Assembly (NCBI RefSeq): GCF_042433955.1
Contig: NZ_JBHLUH010000073.1
Span: 1-64,000, forward strand
Direction: 5' to 3'
Length of the DNA: 64,000 nucleotides
DNA from: Phytohabitans kaempferiae
Lineage (GTDB): Bacteria; Actinomycetota; Actinomycetes; Mycobacteriales; Micromonosporaceae
The translations under genes and the position numbers were made by a program. Below the pieces are notes generated by a model that worked only from the letters and a program-made list of their open reading frames with translations, had not been told where the DNA came from and made no database searches. Below, in pieces: positions 33,134 to 42,235 of this stretch (position 1 is its first letter; every line of letters starts with the position of its first letter).

Positions 33134-34236
33134 GCGGTTGCCTCCTCGTTGATCAGGGCACGGGCGAAGGCCAGCTCGGCCGCGATGCCCGCGGCCACGC
33201 CGGCGTCGGTGCGGGGGCGCTGTTCCTCCGGAAGTACGCCCCAGGTGTACGTCTCCACGTCGAAATGGTCACACGCCGGCTCCGGCCCGGCCAGCAGTTC
33301 GCGCATGGCGGCGCGGAGTACCGGCACGGTGGAGGTGAGCGGCGCGGCCGGCTCGGCGTGCAGCGGGACGTGGTAGTGCACCCGCCACGGGCCCTTCAGC
33401 TCCCGCTCCAGCGCCTCGTCCAGGTCGTCGGCCGCGTCGCCGTACCCCGAGCGCGTCTGGTGCAGGAAGCGCGGCTCCACGTACCCCCGCAGCACCTCGG
33501 CGGCGGCGACCGGGTCCGCGGCCTCCAGCGCCGCCGAGACCTGCACCTTGACCACCGGCAGCCCGGCCGCCCGCAGCCTGGCCAGCGCCTCGGCCGGCTC
33601 CTCCCAGGCACAGGCGAGGTGGGCCAGGTCGAGGCAGACGCCGAGCCGCTCGGTATCCACGCCGGACAGGGCGGCGGCCGCCTGCGCTGTGGTCTCCACC
33701 ACACACCCCGGCTCCGGCTCGAAGGCGACCCGCACCGGGCGCCCGGAGCGCGCGGCGATGCCGGCCAGCCCCGCCGCCAGCTCGTCGAGCATGCGTGCGG
33801 CGGCGCCGGCGCGGGCCGCGTCCCACGGGTCGCGCCAGGCCAGTGGCAGCGTGGAGATGGAGCCGCGCGCCGCGCCCTCCGGGAGCAGGTCGACCAGCAG
33901 GCGGGCGAGGTCCAACGTGTAGTCGAGCCGGCGCCGGTCGGTCCAGTCCGGATAGTAGACGCCGAGCTTCACGACCGGCGCCTGGAAAGCCTCGTACGGA
34001 AAGCCGTTGAGCGTCACCACCTCCAGCCCGCGCGCGTCCAGCTCCCGGCGCAGTCGCCGGCGCAGCGCCGGGTCGGCGGCCAGCTCGGAGGCGAGCGGGG
34101 CGGCCAGCCACAGCCCCAGTCCGAGCACGTCGGCGTCGAGGTGGCGGCGGATCGCGGCGGCGTACGTGTCGAACTGCCGCACGATCCCGTCGAAGTCCTC
34201 CGCCGGATGCACGTTGGTGCAGTAGCTGAGGTGCAT
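33130..34236 (-). CDS. eboE: EboE-like TIM-barrel metabolite traffic protein
   Basis: 368 residues from ATG 34236. MHLSYCTNVHPAEDFDGIVR is the signature start of EboE proteins; further EVVTLNGFPYEAFQAPVVKL, VRVAFEPEPGCVVETTAQAA, LGVCLDLAHLACAWEEPAEA, HYHVPLHAEPAAPLTSTVPV keep the xylose-isomerase-like metal site. In cyanobacteria ebo genes help export the scytonemin monomer; the chemistry of EboE is not settled. Coupled both ways (4-nt and 1-nt overlaps). Confidence 0.9.
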   Translation of the reverse strand: MHLSYCTNVHPAEDFDGIVRQFDTYAAAIRRHLDADVLGLGLWLAAPLASELAADPALRRRLRRELDARGLEVVTLNGFPYEAFQAPVVKLGVYYPDWTDRRRLDYTLDLARLLVDLLPEGAARGSISTLPLAWRDPWDAARAGAAARMLDELAAGLAGIAARSGRPVRVAFEPEPGCVVETTAQAAAALSGVDTERLGVCLDLAHLACAWEEPAEALARLRAAGLPVVKVQVSAALEAADPVAAAEVLRGYVEPRFLHQTRSGYGDAADDLDEALERELKGPWRVHYHVPLHAEPAAPLTSTVPVLRAAMRELLAGPEPACDHFDVETYTWGVLPEEQRPRTDAGVAAGIAAELAFARALINEEATA

Positions 34237-35087
34237 CAGCTCCCTCCACGCAGGATCGAGTTGCCGGCGAAGGTCGCTTCCTTCTGCTCCACGTCGGAGA
34301 GGTCGAGGCGCCCCGACTGCCCGTAGAACTCCACCGGATTGCGCCACAGCACGCGGTCGACGTCGTCGTCGCTGAAGCCGGCGGCCAGCATCGCGTCGGC
34401 CGTGGCCCGGGTCAGCAGCGGGTCCGAGCGCCCCCAGTCGGCCGCCGAGTTGACCAGCATCCGCTCCAGCCCGTACTCCTGAAGGATCTTCACCATGCGG
34501 GGCGGGGACATCTTGGTGTCCGGATAGATGGAGAAGGCCAGCCAGCAGCCGGAGTCGCGGACCAGCCCGACGGTCACCTCGTTGAGGTGGTCGACGACGA
34601 CGTGCCCCGGATCGATGCCCGACTCCGCGACGACCGCCAGCGTGCGCTCGGTGCCCCGCGCCTTGTCGCGGTGCGGCGTGTGCACCAGCGCGGGCAGCTC
34701 GTGCTCCACCGCGAGGGCGAGTTGGGCGGCGAAGACCTCGTCCTCCTCGGGGGTCATCGAGTCGTACCCCACCTCGCCCACCGCCACGACGCCGTCCTTC
34801 TCCAGGTAGCGCGGGAGCAGGTCGAGCACCTCCCGGCAGCGCGGGTCGTTGGCCTCCTTGGGGTTCAGGGCGATGGTGGCGTGGTGGCGTACGCCGAACT
34901 GGCTCGCCCGGAACGGCTCCCAACCGACCAGTGAGTCGAAGTAGTCGGTGAACGAGCCGGCGCTGGTGCGCGGCTGCCCCAGCCAGAACGCCGGCTCCAC
35001 GATGGCGATGATGCCCGCGGCGGCCATCCGCTCGTAGTCGTCGGTGGTCCGCGAGGTCATGTGGATGTGCGGGTCGAAGATGCGCAT
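34236..35087 (-). CDS. eboB: TatD-family metal hydrolase (EboB-like)
   Basis: 283 residues from ATG 35087. MRIFDPHIHMTSRTTDDYER gives the HxH metal motif; AVGEVGYDSMTPEEDEVFAA, LPALVHTPHRDKARGTERTL, HVVVDHLNEVTVGLVRDSGC and LVNSAADWGRSDPLL continue the amidohydrolase site. TatD enzymes are DNases or hydrolases; the Ebo version is presumed to act on a small molecule. One-base overlaps with both neighbours. Confidence 0.9.
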   Translation of the reverse strand: MRIFDPHIHMTSRTTDDYERMAAAGIIAIVEPAFWLGQPRTSAGSFTDYFDSLVGWEPFRASQFGVRHHATIALNPKEANDPRCREVLDLLPRYLEKDGVVAVGEVGYDSMTPEEDEVFAAQLALAVEHELPALVHTPHRDKARGTERTLAVVAESGIDPGHVVVDHLNEVTVGLVRDSGCWLAFSIYPDTKMSPPRMVKILQEYGLERMLVNSAADWGRSDPLLTRATADAMLAAGFSDDDVDRVLWRNPVEFYGQSGRLDLSDVEQKEATFAGNSILRGGS

Positions 35088-35677
35088 CAGAGTCCCTTCA
35101 ACCGGTCGAGCAGGGCGAGTGCGTCGGGCGCCATGTCGCGGCCGGCCGCCCGGCGCTCCTCGACCAGGCCGCCGAGCATCGTGGCGAGCTCGGCGTCCGC
35201 CCGCTCGTCCAATCCATCTACAGTGGACAGCGGTACGCCCATGAACACGCACTTGAGCACCGCCTGCCGCCACGCCGCGTCGTCCAGGTGCCGGGCGTAC
35301 GGCCCGAGGGCGGCGGCCACGAGGCGCGTGTCGTTGGTGCGGATCGCATCCAGGAGCAGCGGCACGCCCTCGTCCTGGAGCGGCAGCAGCGGCAGCGACT
35401 TGAGCACCGCCCGCTTCTCGGCCGCGTCGCCGTAGCGGTACAGCCCTTCGACCTCCGCACCGACCCGATCGGCGGGGAGCGCCGCGAGCAACTGCGCCCG
35501 CGCGGCCTCGTCGGCACTCCAGCCCGGCACGTCCGCCAGCTCCGCGCGCCCGACCCGCCGCCCCGCGGCCGGAAAGAGCCGCCCGATCGCGGCCGGCTCG
35601 CCCGCGACGCGCTCCACCGCCTCGCCGAGCCAACCCTCCGCGGGTACGGCCGCCCGCAACGCGTCCAGTGTCGTCAT
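35087..35677 (-). CDS. eboA: EboA-domain protein
   Basis: 196 residues from ATG 35677. The helical repeat-like sequence RAQLLAALPADRVGAEVEGL YRYGDAAEKRAVLKSL, LLDAIRTNDTRLVAAALGPY, DDAAWRQAVLKCVFMGVPLS matches EboA domain proteins, which have no known enzymatic residues and may be a scaffold. Overlaps its upstream neighbour by ATGA and its downstream one by one base. Confidence 0.88.
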   Translation of the reverse strand: MTTLDALRAAVPAEGWLGEAVERVAGEPAAIGRLFPAAGRRVGRAELADVPGWSADEAARAQLLAALPADRVGAEVEGLYRYGDAAEKRAVLKSLPLLPLQDEGVPLLLDAIRTNDTRLVAAALGPYARHLDDAAWRQAVLKCVFMGVPLSTVDGLDERADAELATMLGGLVEERRAAGRDMAPDALALLDRLKGL

Positions 35678-36552
35678 GACGCCCCCATGTTCGACGGAGC
35701 CGGCACCACCGAAGTGGGCGTGGTGAGGCCGGCGGCGGCCTGGCGGAGGTACTCGATGGAGTGGGCGGCGACGGTGGGGGCGGCGTGGGAGTGGCGGGGA
35801 AGCTCGACGGCGACCAGGCCGCGGTAGCCGGACTCGTGCAGCGCGCGGAGTACCGGTGGGAAGTCGACCTCGCCGGTGCCGAACTCCAGGTGCTCGTGGA
35901 CTCCCCGGCGCATGTCGTCGATCTGGACGTTGACCAGGTGGTCGGCGACCGCGTGTACGCAGTCGGGCACCGGCAAGGGCTCCAGGCAGCGACAGTGTCC
36001 GATGTCGAGGGTGATGCCGAAGCCGGGCGGGGAGCCGAGGTCGGCGTGCAGGCGGCGCCAGGCGGCGATGTCGTCGACCAGCATTCCGGGCTCGGGCTCG
36101 AAGCCCAGTGTCACGCCGGCCCGCGCGGCCACGTCGACCACCTCGGCGCAGCCGCGTAAGAGCCGGTCCCACGGGTCGGTCACGCCAGGTGGGGCGACGC
36201 CGGACCAGAACGAGACCGCCTCGGCGCCCAGGTCGGCGCCGACGCGTACGGCCCGGCGCAGGAATTCGAGGCGCTTGGCCGGGTCGTCGTGCAGCAGCGT
36301 GGGGGCGTGCTTGTGCCACGGGTCGAGCAGGTATCGGGCGCCGGTCTCGATGACCACCGACAGGCCCAGGCGGTCGAGTGTGGACGCCACGTCGTCGGTG
36401 CGGCGGGCCAGCTCCGGCGCGAACGGGTCGAGGTGGTCGTGGTCCAGCGTGAGCGCGACGCCTTCGTATCCCAGGTCGGCGATGACCGCCAGCGCGTCGG
36501 TGAGGCGGTGGTTGGCGAAGCCGTTGGTGCCGTACCCGAATCGGATGGTCAT
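35674..36552 (-). CDS. Sugar phosphate isomerase/epimerase of the ebo-like operon
   Basis: 292 residues. MTIRFGYGTNGFANHRLTDA, LGYEGVALTLDHDHLDPFAP, VSFWSGVAPPG, LGFEPEPGMLVDDIAAWRR, FGITLDIGHCRCLEPLPVP and VNVQIDDMRRGVHEHLEFGT show a xylose-isomerase-like barrel with Glu, Asp and His metal ligands. Likely isomerises or epimerises the cyclitol or sugar made by the first operon enzyme. Overlaps UbiA and EboA genes by 4 nt each. Confidence 0.87.
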   Translation of the reverse strand: MTIRFGYGTNGFANHRLTDALAVIADLGYEGVALTLDHDHLDPFAPELARRTDDVASTLDRLGLSVVIETGARYLLDPWHKHAPTLLHDDPAKRLEFLRRAVRVGADLGAEAVSFWSGVAPPGVTDPWDRLLRGCAEVVDVAARAGVTLGFEPEPGMLVDDIAAWRRLHADLGSPPGFGITLDIGHCRCLEPLPVPDCVHAVADHLVNVQIDDMRRGVHEHLEFGTGEVDFPPVLRALHESGYRGLVAVELPRHSHAAPTVAAHSIEYLRQAAAGLTTPTSVVPAPSNMGAS

Positions 36553-37421
36553 GTCGGTGAGACCTTGCGTGCCAGGCGGCGGGCGAGTGGCGCGATGGCC
36601 GCGACCGCGACGCCGGTGGCCGGTGCGCCGGCGCTCGCGGCGAGCGCGCCCTGTAGCGGTGGGAGGCCGGTGATGCCGGCGCCCACGGCGGCGCGCACCT
36701 TCGCGGCGGAGGGGTCGGCGGCGACGCGGGCCTGCGCGGCGCCGTAGCCGGCCGCGTACCAGGCGGCGAGCATCCCCGGCACGGCGGCGGCCGCGCCCTT
36801 GCCGCGGGCCGTGGGCAGGCCGGCCGAGAGGGCCACCGCCGCGGTGCCGGCGAGCGTCGCGGCGGGCAGCGTGCGGTCGGCGCCGGAGACCTCCCGGCGG
36901 GAGAGTGCGGTCACCGTGTACGTGTGCGCGGCGACCGTCAGCGCCGCCGGCAGCGCCCGGGCCACCTTGCCCGGCGCGGCACCGAGCAGCACGTCGAGCC
37001 CGCGGCAGGCGGCCATGACGGCGGGGCCGGCGGGCGTGTTCTTGGCCCGCAGGTCGTAAGCCCACACGGCCCCGGCCAGCGGGAGCGCCACCGCGAGCGC
37101 GCGGCGGCCACCGGCCAGCGCGGCGAGCGCCACCCCGGCGGCGGTCAGCCCGGCCGCGACGCCGAGCGCCTGGGGCGGCGTGACCCGGCCCGAGGGGATG
37201 GGGCGCTCGGGGCGCTCGACCGCGTCCAGTTCGCGGTCGGCCCAGTCGTTGGCGGCCATGCCGGACCAGTACAGGCAGACCGACGCCGCCGCGAGCCCCG
37301 CCGTGCGCGGCTGGAGCGCGCCGCCGGCCGCCGCTCCGGCCACGACGTCACCGGGTACGGAGAGGGCGGCCGGCGCCCGGACCAGCTCGACGAGCGAGCG
37401 GAGGCTGGGCAGGCTAGGCAT
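36549..37421 (-). CDS. UbiA-family prenyltransferase (SCO3242 type)
   Basis: 290 residues, strongly hydrophobic with ~8 membrane helices. The first Asp-rich motif NDWADRELDAVERP and second AYDLRAKNTPAGP bind Mg and the prenyl diphosphate. This subgroup (SCO3242 family) is conserved with the inositol-phosphate-synthase-like gene next door. Expected to attach a prenyl chain to the operon's polar acceptor at the membrane. Its start overlaps the upstream stop by 8 nt. Confidence 0.9.
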   Translation of the reverse strand: MPSLPSLRSLVELVRAPAALSVPGDVVAGAAAGGALQPRTAGLAAASVCLYWSGMAANDWADRELDAVERPERPIPSGRVTPPQALGVAAGLTAAGVALAALAGGRRALAVALPLAGAVWAYDLRAKNTPAGPAVMAACRGLDVLLGAAPGKVARALPAALTVAAHTYTVTALSRREVSGADRTLPAATLAGTAAVALSAGLPTARGKGAAAAVPGMLAAWYAAGYGAAQARVAADPSAAKVRAAVGAGITGLPPLQGALAASAGAPATGVAVAAIAPLARRLARKVSPT

Positions 37422-38658
37422 CGGCGAGCCCGCGTACGAACGATGCCAGCAGCGACCACTGCTCGGCCAGCGCGTGCGGCACAGTGCCAGCCGGCGCTCG
37501 CTCCGCTCGCGCGGGGTCCTGGGGACGTCCGGCTCCGTCCGTCCTCGTCGCTTCGCTCCTCGGCTCGGACGTCTCCGGACCCAGGACCCCACCAAGCGGA
37601 TCCTTGAAGAAGAAGGCCAGCTCGGTCAGCGGACCACTGCGCCCGGCCTTGTGCGCGGCGGCGGTGAGGCGGGCGAGGTCGAGCACCAGCGGCGCGGCCA
37701 GTGCGGAGTCGCAGCCGTGCCAGGTGAACTCCATCCGCATCGAGGTGCCCAGGAAACCGCTGAACGTGATGAGGTCCCAGGCGGTCTTGAAGTCGCCGAT
37801 GTCGTCGACGTACTCGATGCGGGTATTGCCTTGCGGCTCGTAGCCCAGCGTCTCCCCCAGCACGCGCTGCTTGCTGGTGGCCTTGGCCGCGTTGGCTCCC
37901 GGGTCGGCGAGGTTGGCGCCGTCGCCGCCGCCCAGCAGGTTGGTGCCGGACCAGGTGCGGACCCGCAGGTTGCGCATCGCGAACATCGGCGCGAGCACCG
38001 ACTTCACCAGCGTCTCGCCGGTCTTTCCGTCGTGGCCCGCATAGGGAACGGCGTGGCGGTGGGCGAGCGCGTCGAGGGCGGGCAGGCGCGCGCCGGTCGA
38101 CGGGGTGAAATCGATGTACGAACAGCCCGCGACAAAGGCCGCGTAGGCGTACAGGGAGCTTGGCGGGAGCACCGTGCCAGGCTCGCCCAGCGCTTGCCGC
38201 AGCGCGTCGGCGTCGCCGTGCGCGGGGTGCGCCGCCGGGGCCGGCTCGGTGGAGGAGACGTTGACAACCACGACCCGCTCGAGGCTGTGCCGGTACCGGA
38301 ACGCGGCGATGTCCTCGGCGATCAGCGCGGCCGTCTCGAGCTGCGTGGCGGCCACCGGTACCGGGCGGATCTCGGCCTCGACCGCGGCCAGGTCGTCGGT
38401 GAGCGCGGCCACCAGCCGGGCCGGTACGACACCGGCCGCCGCCAGCGCCTCGGCCTTCTTGCACAGCCGCGTGGTGGCCGGGTCATGACCGCCGAAGACC
38501 AGGTCGGCAAGGGTCGGCAGCGCGGGGCTGCGCAGCTGGGGCAGCTCGGTGACGCAGCCGGTGGGGTCGGCCAGCCCGGCCCGGATCGCCGTCGCACCGA
38601 CAATGCTGGTCACCGCGACCGAACCGCGCCCGCCAGCGAGCCATACACCTGTCGCCAT
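37414..38658 (-). CDS. myo-Inositol-1-phosphate synthase-like enzyme
   Basis: 414 residues from ATG 38658, ribosome site GGGAGGT. Rossmann start VWLAGGRGSVAVTS, then VVVVNVSSTEPAP, VPYAGHDGKTGETLVKSVLA PMF, TWSGTNLLGGGDGANLADPG and MEFTWHGCDS are hallmark Ino1 sequences; the enzyme turns glucose 6-phosphate into inositol phosphate, or a related cyclitol. A low-complexity insert (ETSEPRSEATRTDGAGRPQD and following, ~30 residues) near the C-terminus is encoded by a palindromic repeat at 37513-37590. First gene of the operon. Confidence 0.9.
   Translation of the reverse strand: MATGVWLAGGRGSVAVTSIVGATAIRAGLADPTGCVTELPQLRSPALPTLADLVFGGHDPATTRLCKKAEALAAAGVVPARLVAALTDDLAAVEAEIRPVPVAATQLETAALIAEDIAAFRYRHSLERVVVVNVSSTEPAPAAHPAHGDADALRQALGEPGTVLPPSSLYAYAAFVAGCSYIDFTPSTGARLPALDALAHRHAVPYAGHDGKTGETLVKSVLAPMFAMRNLRVRTWSGTNLLGGGDGANLADPGANAAKATSKQRVLGETLGYEPQGNTRIEYVDDIGDFKTAWDLITFSGFLGTSMRMEFTWHGCDSALAAPLVLDLARLTAAAHKAGRSGPLTELAFFFKDPLGGVLGPETSEPRSEATRTDGAGRPQDPARAERAPAGTVPHALAEQWSLLASFVRGLADA
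37513..37590. repeat. Palindromic repeat element inside the inositol-phosphate synthase gene
   Basis: 11-bp perfect terminal arms GGGGTCCTGGG (37513-37523) / CCCAGGACCCC (37580-37590), nested with GACGTCCG/CGGACGTC. The core CGTCCTCGTCGCTTCGCTCC recurs (one base different) in the element at 42391-42463. 78 bp equals 26 codons, keeping the gene open. Confidence 0.8.
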
Positions 38659-38822
38659 AGCGACCTCCCACCTCGCATTGGGTACCGGCGATCGATCCTT
38701 CGCCGGGAGTGCGTTTTGGGCCCCGTCCACCCGCCTGCCGAGATGGCACCACCGTGACGGCGCCGGAGTCGGCGGCAACGACGCTGTCGCGGCCCGGCGG
38801 GCAGGGCGGACGGGGCTGTGGT

Positions 38823-38853
38823 GGGCGGGACCGGTCGGCGTCCGTTCCCGCCC
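38823..38853 (-). terminator. Terminator hairpin after ThuA/sugar dehydrogenase gene
   Basis: GGGCGGGA (38823-38830) pairs perfectly with TCCCGCCC (38846-38853), 8 bp past the stop of the minus-strand gene. Confidence 0.6.
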
Positions 38854-38860
38854 CCCACGT

Positions 38861-41800
38861 CTAGGCTCCGGACGAGCCGGAGAACTCGACCCAGTTCAGG
38901 TTGACCAGCCCGGTGGTCGGGCCGCCCGACACCGCGCCGAAGACCAGGTAGAGCCGCTGGGTACCGGCCGCGTAGCTGACCGGGAGGCTCTGGCTGGCCC
39001 AGGAGTTGGTACCGCTGGTCGCGTTGAGCGTGGCCGTGGCGACGACCGGCCCGGTGGGCGAACCCACGCGCAGCTCGACCGTTGCCCGTGGCGTGCCGGC
39101 GGTGGCGTTGCCGCCGCTGGCGTACCGGAAGGTGACCGCGCCGACGCCGCCCAGGTTGATCGGGTCGAACGCGATGTGGTCACCCACGTCGATGCCGGTC
39201 ACGTGCTGGCCGCCGCCCGTGTCGTTGGTGTTGGCCAGCGTCACGCCCTGCTGCACCTGGGCGAACTCGGCCTGCTGCCGGTGCAGCTGGATGACCGCCT
39301 GGCCGACCGTGGTCAGCGCCGGCTGGCCGTTGCCGCCCAGGTCGGTGTACGAGGCGCTGATCCCGCCGTACAGGTAGCCGCCCGCGTGGTCGGCACCGTC
39401 GGGCGGGCTGGGCAGCGTGCCCGTGCACCCGGTGGTGGTGGTCATCTCGTGCCCGTGCGTGTCGTGCCCGAGGATGAACGACACCTGTACGCGGTTGCAG
39501 TCGATGGTGCCGTCTTCGGGGTCGGTGACCGTGACCGAGTACGGGATGGTGTCACCCCACTCGAAGAACGAACCCGACACCGGCGACGTTACAGTCACCG
39601 TCGGTGCGGTGTTGCCCACGACGATCTCCCGGGTCAGCACCGCGGTCTTGCCGGTGGAGTCGGTCACCGTCAGCTTGGCGGTGTAGACCCCGTTGGTGGT
39701 GTACGTGAACGACGGGTTCGGGTCGGCCGAGTCGACCGTGCCGTCGCTGGTGAAGTCCCAGGCGTACGAGATGGACTCGCCCGGGTCGGGGTCGTACGTG
39801 CCGGCGCTGCTGAACGCCACGGTCAGTGGTGCCTGGCCGGAGGTCGGCGTGGCCTCCAGCTTGGCGACCGGCGCCCGCGTGCCCTTCACGTACCGGATCA
39901 TGGCGAGCTGCGCGTCCGGGTTGGCCCGGAAGAAGCCGTCGCCGTACTCCAGGAAGTAGATGTTGCCCTCCGGCCCGATCTCCATCTCCATCAGGTTGTC
40001 GAAGACGAAGCCCGGCAGGAACTGCTCGACCCCGGTCAGGTTGCCCTTGCCGTCGGTCTGCATCACGAACATCTTGTCGCGCGTGAACTCGCCGAAGAAG
40101 ACCGCGTCGTTGTAGTACTCGGGCAGCTTCGTCTCGGAGTCCAGGTTGGCGTCGTACTTGTAGATCGGGCCGCCGTGCGGGCCGACGCCGCCGGTGCCGA
40201 TCACGGGCCACTTGAAGTCACAGGTGGTCGGCGGGTTCTGCAGGTACGCGCCCGCGCACGGGGTCTGCGCGTTGTAGGTGTACCAGAACTGCGGCTGCTG
40301 CACCGGTGGGAGAACGGTCCGCCCGGTGTTGCGCGGCGAGTCGTTGACCACCGCGCCACAGTTGAACGGCTGCTTCGAGGTGCGGGTCGCGAAGTCGAAG
40401 TCGATGTACGGCAGGCTCGGCGACATGCAGTACGGCCAGCCGTAGTTGCCCGCCTTCTTGGTGGCGAACCAGCGACCGGTCCCCTCCGGGCCACGCGTGG
40501 CGCTCGGCGTGCGCGAGTCCGGCGAGTAGTCGCCGACGTACAACATGCCGCTGGCGTCGACGTCGAAGCGGAACGGGTTGCGCAGGCCCATCAGGAAGAT
40601 CTCCGGGCGGGTCTTGTTGTCGTAGTCCTGGCTCTCCGGGAAGAGGTTGCCGTTCGGGATCGAATACGTCCCGTTCGGCTTCACCTTGATCCGCAGCACC
40701 TTGCCGCGCAGGTCGTTGGTGTTGCCGGAGGAGCGCTGCGCGTCGTAGCCGGGGCCCTGGGTCGGCGACTCGTTGATCGGGGTGAAGCTGTCCGAGCCAC
40801 CGGCGTTGGTGTCGTCACCGGTGATCAGGTACAGCAGGCCCTTGCCGTCGAACTTGACCTTGCCGGCGACGTGGCAGCAGATGCCGCGGTCCGCCTCGAC
40901 CCGGATGATCTGCTGCTCGCTGTCGAGGTCGAGGTGCGGGGTCGGCTCCTCCACGAACTTGAACCGGGAGAGCTGGTTGTACCCCTTGAACTTGTCCCAG
41001 ACCGTGGGGTCGGTGCTGGTCGCCGGCGCGTCGCCCTCGTTGACGCCGGGCGTGGCCGGGTTGTCGACCGGCGTGTTGAGCTTCGGCGCGTAGTAGACGT
41101 AGACCCACTTGTTGTTGGCGAAGTCGGGGTCGATGGTGAGCGTCTGTAGGCCGTCCTCGTCGTGCGTGTAGACCGGGATGGTCGTGATCACCGGGCTGGC
41201 GCCGGTCTCCGGGTCGTACAGCCGGATCTCGCCACCGCGCGTGTTGTGCAGCACGCGGCCGTCTGGCAGCACCGACAGCGACATCGGCTCGCCCGGCTCG
41301 TCGTTGAGCGTGACCTTCTCGTAGTTGGCGAGCACGGTCGCGCCGCAGTCGCCCTCGACCACGCCGGCCGACCACTGGATGCCGCCGAGCAGGTGCTGCT
41401 TGAACTTCCCGTTGCGGTAGGTCTCGATCGAGTGGCCGAGCCCGGTGTACCACGATCGGCCGCCCTGGTAGTCCTTGCACCAGGCCACCGGATGGTCGAA
41501 GCCCATGGCGCCACCGGTGTAGCTCTTCTCGTCGACCGTGGCGAGCACGTGCGAGACGCCCCGGACGTTTGTCGTGTAGTTGTACCACTCCTCGGTCAGC
41601 GACAGCTCCCGCGGCACCGTCTCGGTGGAGGGGTGCGCCCGGTCGGCGACCTTCACGGTCGCCTGGGAGACGCCGGAGACTCCGGAGACGTTCGTGCCGA
41701 CCACGTTGCGGTAGAAGGTCCAGTCCTGCTCGGTCTCGGCCGCCGCGTGTACGCCGACGTAGCCGCCGCCGGCCCGGAAGTACGCCTCGAACGCGGCCTC

Positions 41801-42235
41801 CTGAGTGGGGTTGAGCACGTTGCCGGTGGTGTTGAGGAAGACCACCGCGCGGTAGTTGGCGAGGTTGTCCGCGGTGAACGCGCCACCGTCCTGCGTGACG
41901 GTGACGGTAAATCCGTTCTCCTGGCCCAGTGCGCGGATCACGCGCACACCATCCTGAATGGACGCACGGCGCGCGCCGTCGGTCTTGGTGAAGACGAGTA
42001 CCTTGTACGACTCCGGCGCGCGGGCGTCGGAGCGAAGAGCCTCGGGGCCGTTCTCCTGCGCGACGAGGTTTTCGGCCGCACCGGGCTCAGGGGCGGCGGT
42101 CGCTGGCGTGGCGGCTAGCAGCGGGATGGACAACGCGGTCACGGCGGCAACGGATAGCCACCGAAAGCGGGGCCCCCGCGGAAACGTTTCGCGAAGCCCC
42201 ACGCTTTCGTGGGGTGCTCTAGCTTGTGGAGCCAT
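38861..42235 (-). CDS. Secreted ThuA - sugar dehydrogenase - PKD - carbohydrate-binding protein
   Basis: 1,124 residues. Signal peptide ~25-48 (WLSVAAVTALSIPLLAATPA). Residues ~75-290 are a ThuA-like domain (VLVFTKTDGARRASIQDGVR, GGYVGVHAAAETE). Residues ~310-750 form a glucose/sorbosone dehydrogenase beta-propeller, a PQQ-linked family (MSLSVLPDGRVLHNTRGGEI, GLRNPFRFDVDASGMLYVGD, NYGWPYCMSP). A PKD domain follows (~800-880), then a Gly/Ser-rich CBM6-like C-terminus ending WVEFSGSSGA. Extracellular oxidation or recognition of a sugar is likely. Lies downstream of the sugar uptake genes. Confidence 0.87.
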   Translation of the reverse strand: MAPQARAPHESVGLRETFPRGPRFRWLSVAAVTALSIPLLAATPATAAPEPGAAENLVAQENGPEALRSDARAPESYKVLVFTKTDGARRASIQDGVRVIRALGQENGFTVTVTQDGGAFTADNLANYRAVVFLNTTGNVLNPTQEAAFEAYFRAGGGYVGVHAAAETEQDWTFYRNVVGTNVSGVSGVSQATVKVADRAHPSTETVPRELSLTEEWYNYTTNVRGVSHVLATVDEKSYTGGAMGFDHPVAWCKDYQGGRSWYTGLGHSIETYRNGKFKQHLLGGIQWSAGVVEGDCGATVLANYEKVTLNDEPGEPMSLSVLPDGRVLHNTRGGEIRLYDPETGASPVITTIPVYTHDEDGLQTLTIDPDFANNKWVYVYYAPKLNTPVDNPATPGVNEGDAPATSTDPTVWDKFKGYNQLSRFKFVEEPTPHLDLDSEQQIIRVEADRGICCHVAGKVKFDGKGLLYLITGDDTNAGGSDSFTPINESPTQGPGYDAQRSSGNTNDLRGKVLRIKVKPNGTYSIPNGNLFPESQDYDNKTRPEIFLMGLRNPFRFDVDASGMLYVGDYSPDSRTPSATRGPEGTGRWFATKKAGNYGWPYCMSPSLPYIDFDFATRTSKQPFNCGAVVNDSPRNTGRTVLPPVQQPQFWYTYNAQTPCAGAYLQNPPTTCDFKWPVIGTGGVGPHGGPIYKYDANLDSETKLPEYYNDAVFFGEFTRDKMFVMQTDGKGNLTGVEQFLPGFVFDNLMEMEIGPEGNIYFLEYGDGFFRANPDAQLAMIRYVKGTRAPVAKLEATPTSGQAPLTVAFSSAGTYDPDPGESISYAWDFTSDGTVDSADPNPSFTYTTNGVYTAKLTVTDSTGKTAVLTREIVVGNTAPTVTVTSPVSGSFFEWGDTIPYSVTVTDPEDGTIDCNRVQVSFILGHDTHGHEMTTTTGCTGTLPSPPDGADHAGGYLYGGISASYTDLGGNGQPALTTVGQAVIQLHRQQAEFAQVQQGVTLANTNDTGGGQHVTGIDVGDHIAFDPINLGGVGAVTFRYASGGNATAGTPRATVELRVGSPTGPVVATATLNATSGTNSWASQSLPVSYAAGTQRLYLVFGAVSGGPTTGLVNLNWVEFSGSSGA

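Noticed and set aside
38549..41149. Long open frame opposite the ThuA/sugar dehydrogenase gene
   Set aside because: It is a GC-bias shadow of the minus-strand gene: Val/Arg/Gly-rich translation without domain signatures, while the minus strand has clear motifs.
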